Source of the DNA: an uncultured Oscillospiraceae bacterium
GTDB taxonomy: Bacteria; Bacillota; Clostridia; Oscillospirales; Oscillospiraceae
Direction: 5' to 3'
NCBI GenBank assembly: GCA_910587645.1
Contig: CAJUNA010000013.1
Location: 1 to 64,000, forward strand
DNA: 64,000 nucleotides
Shown: piece by piece, positions 59,898-64,000 of the stretch
Numbering within the stretch: the first letter of the stretch is position 1
Layout of the letters: every line of letters begins with the position of its first letter
Program-made: the position numbers and the translations under genes
The notes under the pieces: model-generated
Database searches by the model: none
What the model was told of the DNA's origin: nothing
The model's input: only the letters and a program-made list of their open reading frames with translations

Positions 59898-61328
59898 TTA
59901 CTTCTTGGCCTTCTGTACGCCCTGCTCACGCTTGGCGATCTGGGGCAGGATGATGCCCAGCAGGGTCAGGACTACCGGGGTGATGATGTTCAGCGCCAGG
60001 GTAAAGGGATCCGGGTCATACATACCCATCAGGCAACAGGCGGCGGTGACCAGGAAGCACCATACACCGAAGAAATTGGCCACGCCCTGGTTCTTCACAA
60101 AGCGGTACTCGGCGGGGATGGTGTTGATGGCCTTGCGCAGAGCCAGGTAGGCTACGAACACCCACATGTAACGCATGGGCATGCACACAGAGTTCAGCTT
60201 GGTGAGCTGGCGCAGAACGGAAGCCGCGCCGGGCACGAAGGACTGCACCAGGATGATGGCGCCGGACAGAACCACGACCATCCAGATACCGTTGCTGTGG
60301 ACGCCGTACTTGTTCTTCTTCTGGAGGGCGGTGGGGATGAACTGGTGGGTGTGCTCGTTGTCCAGCAGCATGCGCAGCGGTGCGTCGATGCTCAGAACCA
60401 GGATGGCGAACTGGCTGATGGTGTTGCACAGGGCGTAAATAATCATCAGGGTGTCGCCGATGTGGTAGTACTCGCCCAGCTTCTGGAAAGCCCAGTAGCC
60501 TCCGTTGGCCGCGTAGGCATCGAAGTTGGTGTTGACCTCGGCGGGGTCGAACATCATGCCCATGGCCACAGTGCCCAGGATGGCGCAGACCACCACCATG
60601 CCGGCCAGGGCGATCATGCCCTTGGGGAAGCCCTTGCTGGGGTTCTCCACCTTGTTGACGTAGGGGGAAATCTTCTCACAGCCGCCCACCGCGAAGACCA
60701 GGATGGACAGGGAGGTGAAATAGGTCACGTTGAAATTGGGGATCAGATTCTTGAGGCTGAAGTCCATCTGCACATAGCCGCCGTTGGGGTTGACAACCGG
60801 GGCGGCAAACATCATAAGGATGTAGAGGATGGACATAATGAACATGGTAGTCCCCGCCAGCGTCAGCAGCTTTTTCAGCGGGTTAATGCCCCGGCTGGCG
60901 ATGTAGCAGCCCAGCAGCAGCACCGCCAGGGTGGCAAGCTGCACATACAGGGTGGGGAAAGAGTCGTAGGTCTCCGCGTTACGGAACACGGCCCAGCTAA
61001 TGGCCTTCAGCCCGCCGGAGCCTTTGCTGGCGATGTAGGTAATGTGGCATGCCCAGTAAGTCCAGCCGGCGTAGTAGGCCAGCTTGGCGTTGGTGGTCTG
61101 GTGGAGCCAGGAGCTAACGCCGCCGCCCTCGTCCTTAAAAGCGGAACCCAGTTCGCCCACCATCAGGGCGTAGGGGACAAAATACAATGCGAACATGATG
61201 ATCCAGCTCAAAATGACCTGGATGCCGTTGAAGTAGATAAAGCCGTTGAGCACGTTGCCAAAGCCCCACACGGTCGAGAAACCCATGGTGGCTAGGGCAT
61301 ACCATTTAATTTTCTTGCTGTTGTCCAT
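59898..61328 (-). CDS. APC superfamily amino acid permease
   Basis: A 476-aa transporter with about 12-14 membrane helices. The first helix holds MGFSTVWGFGNVLNGFIYF with the unwound G-rich stretch that binds the amine and carboxyl of substrates, and PYALMVGELGSAFKDEGGGVSSW follows. It resembles the glutamate/GABA antiporter-like branch. GAGGAGG precedes the ATG at 61328. A GntR repressor diverges from it and operator-like repeats overlap its promoter, so repression is likely. The M18 peptidase gene follows in the same direction. Confidence 0.9.
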   Translation of the reverse strand: MDNSKKIKWYALATMGFSTVWGFGNVLNGFIYFNGIQVILSWIIMFALYFVPYALMVGELGSAFKDEGGGVSSWLHQTTNAKLAYYAGWTYWACHITYIASKGSGGLKAISWAVFRNAETYDSFPTLYVQLATLAVLLLGCYIASRGINPLKKLLTLAGTTMFIMSILYILMMFAAPVVNPNGGYVQMDFSLKNLIPNFNVTYFTSLSILVFAVGGCEKISPYVNKVENPSKGFPKGMIALAGMVVVCAILGTVAMGMMFDPAEVNTNFDAYAANGGYWAFQKLGEYYHIGDTLMIIYALCNTISQFAILVLSIDAPLRMLLDNEHTHQFIPTALQKKNKYGVHSNGIWMVVVLSGAIILVQSFVPGAASVLRQLTKLNSVCMPMRYMWVFVAYLALRKAINTIPAEYRFVKNQGVANFFGVWCFLVTAACCLMGMYDPDPFTLALNIITPVVLTLLGIILPQIAKREQGVQKAKK

Positions 61329-61444
61329 TGGGACGTATCCTCCTCTAATTTTGTGGTGAAACAAAGTATTTGCCGGTTTTTATGGCGCGGCAGCGCAATC
61401 CTCCCTCCCTCTCATGTATTCAAACGATGAACAGTCTGTGAATG

Positions 61445-61473
61445 ATTATACCACGGTTGTCGATTGTTGACAA
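61445..61473 (-). promoter_or_regulatory. Promoter of the amino acid permease
   Basis: On the minus strand TTGTCA (61468-61473) and TATAAT (61445-61450), 17 bp apart. The inverted repeat TTGTC-N7-GACAA covers the -35 and spacer. Confidence 0.8.
61457..61473. promoter_or_regulatory. Candidate GntR operator
   Basis: Inverted repeat TTGTC-GATTGTT-GACAA at 61457-61473, lying across the permease -35. FadR-type GntR proteins often bind TNGTNNNACNA-like sites, so it suits the adjacent regulator. Confidence 0.55.
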
Positions 61474-61503
61474 TCCGGTTTTTATGCCGAAAAGTTTGGT
61501 AAT

Positions 61504-61526
61504 ATTTTGTGGGATATCCACAAAAT
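61504..61526. promoter_or_regulatory. Second inverted repeat in the permease-gntR gap
   Basis: A perfect 9-bp dyad, ATTTTGTGG-GATAT-CCACAAAAT, between the two divergent promoters. It may be a second regulator site. Confidence 0.5.
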
Positions 61527-61570
61527 CATGCGGCAAAGTGAAGAATTCGTAATTTCGGTCAGATTGCGTA

Positions 61571-61599
61571 TTTACTTTCCCGTATGGAGCCGTTATAAT
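61571..61599 (+). promoter_or_regulatory. gntR promoter
   Basis: TTTACT (61571-61576) and TATAAT (61594-61599), 17 bp apart. Confidence 0.75.
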
Positions 61600-61645
61600 T
61601 GTTCCCAAATTGGGCGGCCGTCCGCCGCCGGGAAGGAGCCCCTAT

Positions 61646-62320
61646 ATGGGCCAACTGTCCTATCGAACGCTGCGGGAAAACGTGGAAGCCGCCCTGCGCA
61701 TGAAGATATTGAGCCGGGAGCTTGCCCCGGGAACCCGGGTGGTGGAGCAAAATCTGTCCAAAGAGTTCGGCGTCAGCCGGGGGCCTATCCGGGAAGCCCT
61801 GCGGCAGTTGGAACACGAGGGGCTGGTGGAATATGTCCGGAACGCGGGCTGCTCTGTCAAAAAAATTACGGCAGAAGATTTGTATGAGCTGTACCTCATG
61901 CGTTCCAGCTATGAGATCCTGTCCGTGGAGTTGTGCGGCGGCGCTTTTTCCCAGGAGGAATTTGACGCCATAGAGCGGGTTTTGGAGGAAATGAAAACTA
62001 TCCAGGACGGGGATGTGAACCATGTGGTCTCCTGTGACTATGCGCTGCACCGGATCATTATGGAGAAATCCCATCTGCCCCGGGTTATCAAGGCGTGGGA
62101 GGAATTGAACTTCGGCAGCATTGTGGCGAGCATCAGCAGTGATGCCTACCAGGCTGGCCTGGCAAAGCGGCAGTTTAAAATCCACAGCGTCCTGGTGGAT
62201 GTCCTCCGGGGCGGCGACACAACGGCCATCCGCCGCGCGATCTACGACCACTATATGTTCCCGGTAAAGAGCATTTTCCAAGACAGCGGCGTGTCTTTGG
62301 AGAACTATAAGTTTTTCTAA
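61646..62320 (+). CDS. GntR family transcriptional regulator (FadR/FCD type)
   Basis: A 224-aa regulator with an N-terminal winged helix (PGTRVVEQNLSKEFGVSRGP, then IREALRQLEHEGLVEY) and an all-helical FCD ligand domain. In that domain the metal-binding residues of this group are expected (DYALHRIIMEKS; KIHSVLVDVLRGGD). AAGGAG precedes the ATG at 61646. The divergent permease is the probable target; the effector may be an amino acid or an acid metabolite. Confidence 0.9.
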   Translation: MGQLSYRTLRENVEAALRMKILSRELAPGTRVVEQNLSKEFGVSRGPIREALRQLEHEGLVEYVRNAGCSVKKITAEDLYELYLMRSSYEILSVELCGGAFSQEEFDAIERVLEEMKTIQDGDVNHVVSCDYALHRIIMEKSHLPRVIKAWEELNFGSIVASISSDAYQAGLAKRQFKIHSVLVDVLRGGDTTAIRRAIYDHYMFPVKSIFQDSGVSLENYKFF

Positions 62321-62342
62321 GGCAGCGGTGAAAATTGGCAGG

Positions 62343-62380
62343 TATAACCTCTTGGCAAATATTTGCCAGGAGGTTATACT
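62343..62380 (+). promoter_or_regulatory. Palindromic promoter/operator of the DUF3810 gene
   Basis: A 36-bp near-perfect dyad (TATAACCTCTTGGCAAAT with ATTTGCCAGGAGGTTATA, one mismatch) holds a full promoter: TTGGCA (62352-62357) and TATACT (62375-62380), 17 bp apart. The dyad may be an operator or the end hairpin of the gntR transcript; no T-run follows. Confidence 0.7.
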
Positions 62381-62424
62381 ATAATAAAGAGGAAACTTGT
62401 CCAAAAGCGGAGCGGGAGGTTTAT

Positions 62425-63504
62425 ATGAAGGCGTTTATGCTGCGGCACCGGAGGGTACATATTTGGCTTTTTGGCGTTTTGGTTCTATTTGGCATATACT
62501 GGTCCGGCATCAGCAGCCCCCAGGCGGCGAACGCCGTCTCTGCCGTTACCCAGGCAATGAAGGATGGATACGCGGGGCTGTGGTATCTGTTCCCTTTTTC
62601 CGTGGTGGAGTGGTTTTACGTCTTCTTTATCCTGGGGGTCATGACATGGCTGGCAGTGCTGTTCCACCGCCTGCGAACCGGGGCGGGCCGGAGGTGGGAG
62701 ATTGCTTACGGCGGGATTTTAGGGCTGGTATGCCTGTTTCTGACCACCTACGGCTTTTATTGCGTAACCTGGGGCGTTAACTATTACGCCAGCGGCTTCC
62801 AGGAAAAAAGCGGCGTCTACGCCCAGCCGGTGACGGTAGACGAGTTAGAGCGGGTGGCCCTCTATTTCACCGAAAGGCTGTCGGAAACCGAAGGGCAAGT
62901 GAAGAGGGACGAAAACGGCGTGTTTGCCGTCCCCCGAGATGAAATTTTCGATGGCAGTACCCAGGTCTATGACAATATCTCCCAAGAGTTCCCTTTCCTG
63001 GCCCGCAGGGACCGGACGCCGAAGAAGATGGTGTTTTCCCGGCTGTTCAGCGCCATGAACTTCACCGGCTTCTACAGCCCATACACCGGGGAATCCAATT
63101 TAAACGTGGACAGCCCCGCCTGCCTGCTGCCCGCCAACATCGCCCATGAGCTGGCCCATCAGAGGGGGATCGCTTCCGAGCAGGAGTGCAATTTTCTCGC
63201 CATTGCCGCTTCCACGGCATCGGACAGCGCGGTATACCAATATTCCGGCTATCTTATGGGATACATCCAGCTCTCCAACGCCCTCTACCGGGCCGATAAG
63301 GATCGCTGGGAAGCGGTACGGAGCCTGTTGCCGGAAACGGTGCTGGTGGACTTACGGTATCACAGCGCCTACTGGGCCCAATTCGATGGCCTGACGGCCA
63401 AGGTCAGCACCACAATTTATGACAATGCCCTGAAATCTTACGGCCAGACGGACGGCATACAGAGTTATGGAACGGTTGTGGATTTGCTGGTGGCTTATTA
63501 TTGA
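62425..63504 (+). CDS. DUF3810 family membrane metallopeptidase-like protein
   Basis: A 359-aa protein with three N-terminal membrane helices (about residues 10-30, 52-80 and 92-115) and a soluble C-terminal domain. That domain includes the zinc-peptidase motif HELAHQRG near residues 240-247 (HExxH), followed by SEQECNFLA with a candidate third ligand. This fits DUF3810, a family of uncharacterised predicted metalloproteases. GGGAGG precedes the ATG at 62425. The gene has its own palindromic promoter and no obvious partner. Confidence 0.85.
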   Translation: MKAFMLRHRRVHIWLFGVLVLFGIYWSGISSPQAANAVSAVTQAMKDGYAGLWYLFPFSVVEWFYVFFILGVMTWLAVLFHRLRTGAGRRWEIAYGGILGLVCLFLTTYGFYCVTWGVNYYASGFQEKSGVYAQPVTVDELERVALYFTERLSETEGQVKRDENGVFAVPRDEIFDGSTQVYDNISQEFPFLARRDRTPKKMVFSRLFSAMNFTGFYSPYTGESNLNVDSPACLLPANIAHELAHQRGIASEQECNFLAIAASTASDSAVYQYSGYLMGYIQLSNALYRADKDRWEAVRSLLPETVLVDLRYHSAYWAQFDGLTAKVSTTIYDNALKSYGQTDGIQSYGTVVDLLVAYY

Positions 63505-63535
63505 GGGGTTCTCGGGCTGTGCCCCCCCCCGGGCA

Positions 63536-63565
63536 TAAAAAGGAGCCGCTGTCATAGACAGCGGC
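63536..63565 (-). terminator. Terminator of hpf/raiA
   Basis: On the minus strand GCCGCTGTC-TAT-GACAGCGGC (63545-63565) is followed by TCCTTTTTATG, which ends the partial gene to the right. The remaining 120 bases up to its stop codon hold nothing else seen. Confidence 0.8.
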
Positions 63566-63687
63566 CCAGGCGGGTGGGATATTGGAAAGCTTCCGTAACA
63601 TATACTACATCAAATACGCCCTATTGTCCATAGGAGCTTTTGCCGGTTTCACAGAACCTTTGTCGTTTTCTGGAGAACAGCTCAAAA

Positions 63688-64000
63688 TTATTCTTCCACA
63701 CCGTCCGTTTCCAGTAGGCCATATCCGCCGTCCTTCCGGCGGTAGACAATGCTGACAACGTCCTCCGTGTTGCGATAGACGAAAAAGTCGTGGCCCAGCA
63801 GATTCATCTGCAAAATCGCTTCATCCTCGCTCATGGGTTTCACAGCCACATGCTTAGTACGCACTACCTGGAACTCGGTCTCTTCGCTGACATCAAATTC
63901 AGCCGGTACGCTGGGTACCAGGGCCTCCTGACGCAGGCGCTTGGACAGCCGGGTTTTGTTCTTGCGGATCTGGCGGTCAATAGTGGAGCAGGCCGCATCG
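63688..64000 (-). CDS. hpf: Ribosome hibernation-promoting factor, long form, C-terminal part
   Basis: The last 103 residues of a long-form HPF (RaiA/YfiA type), cut by the window edge. Visible are the end of the N-terminal domain (IDRQIRKNKTRLSKRLRQEA), a linker, and the C-terminal dimerisation domain with VVRTKHVAVKPMSEDEAILQ and LGHDFFVYRNTEDVVSIVYRR. Long HPF joins two 70S ribosomes into inactive 100S dimers in stationary phase. The stop codon is at 63688-63690. A terminator follows. The start lies outside the window. Confidence 0.92.
   Translation of the reverse strand, partial: DAACSTIDRQIRKNKTRLSKRLRQEALVPSVPAEFDVSEETEFQVVRTKHVAVKPMSEDEAILQMNLLGHDFFVYRNTEDVVSIVYRRKDGGYGLLETDGVEE

Noticed and set aside
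58599-61295. 898-codon plus-strand open frame
   Set aside because: Antisense to the M18 peptidase and permease genes; its composition is a His/Gly/Val-rich shadow.
1-64000. CRISPR arrays, tRNA, rRNA, insertion sequences, origin
   Set aside because: No regularly spaced repeats, cloverleaf sequences, transposase genes or DnaA-box clusters were seen by eye on either strand; a weak case could be missed without a search.

Overview
The window is a GC-rich, densely coded chromosomal segment. Perfect 17-bp-spaced promoters, AGGAGG ribosome binding sites, CIRCE elements, an ArgR/NadK/TlyA/RecN cluster, a CD1247-type protein, a [FeFe] hydrogenase and a CsaB/DUF5693 pair point to an anaerobic member of class Clostridia. 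The base composition and gene set best fit an Oscillospirales/Oscillospiraceae-type gut anaerobe; this taxonomic call is inference.

Layout. 1-965 holds a decayed AT-rich gene. 965-3700 carries radA, efp and a CD1247-like zinc protein. 3800-5100 has hsp20 under a perfect CIRCE operator, diverging from a ParB/Srx-like protein. 5104-17064 is a run of plus-strand housekeeping genes: murF, an ABC-F ATPase, a YdcF-like protein, a flavodoxin, prfA, a GNAT, a TsaC/Sua5 enzyme, coaE and an M18 peptidase. It ends with CIRCE-controlled clpB.

The most striking region is 17.2-30.2 kb on the minus strand. It reads from a long (about 700 nt), GC-rich, highly structured noncoding RNA that I identify as an OLE (ornate, large, extremophilic) RNA, through an OapA-like membrane protein, into dxs, tlyA, nadK, argR and recN. 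This is the gene neighbourhood known for OLE RNAs in Firmicutes. Here it is interrupted by a 724-aa fusion lipoprotein placed between the RNA and oapA, and by a set of accessory enzymes (SatA-like and CAT-like acetyltransferases, a nucleoside phosphorylase, a TfoX-C protein). It ends with an M28-like protein that has lost most of its catalytic residues.

From 30.4 to 38.1 kb (minus) come a cytosolic hybrid histidine kinase, topA with a histone-H1-like tail, dprA and a SpoU methyltransferase. Next are a monomeric [FeFe] hydrogenase (+), then rpmG-secE-nusG-rplK-rplA (-) with no rplJL behind it. 42.4-49.1 kb (+) holds ruvX, a DUF5693 protein, csaB and murJ, interrupted by an AT-rich foreign-looking kinase-fold gene. 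49.1-54.1 kb is a molybdenum hydroxylase locus: a MocA-like nucleotidyltransferase diverging from Mo, FAD and 2Fe-2S subunits, with an unknown membrane-anchored protein between the first two subunits. 54.2-64 kb has a Xaa-Pro peptidase, two tandem-duplicated acetyltransferases, a YitT protein, a SagB-like oxidoreductase, an M18 peptidase, an amino-acid permease diverging from a GntR regulator, a DUF3810 metalloprotease-like protein, and the C-terminal end of hpf/raiA.

No CRISPR array, tRNA, rRNA, insertion sequence or complete prophage was seen.
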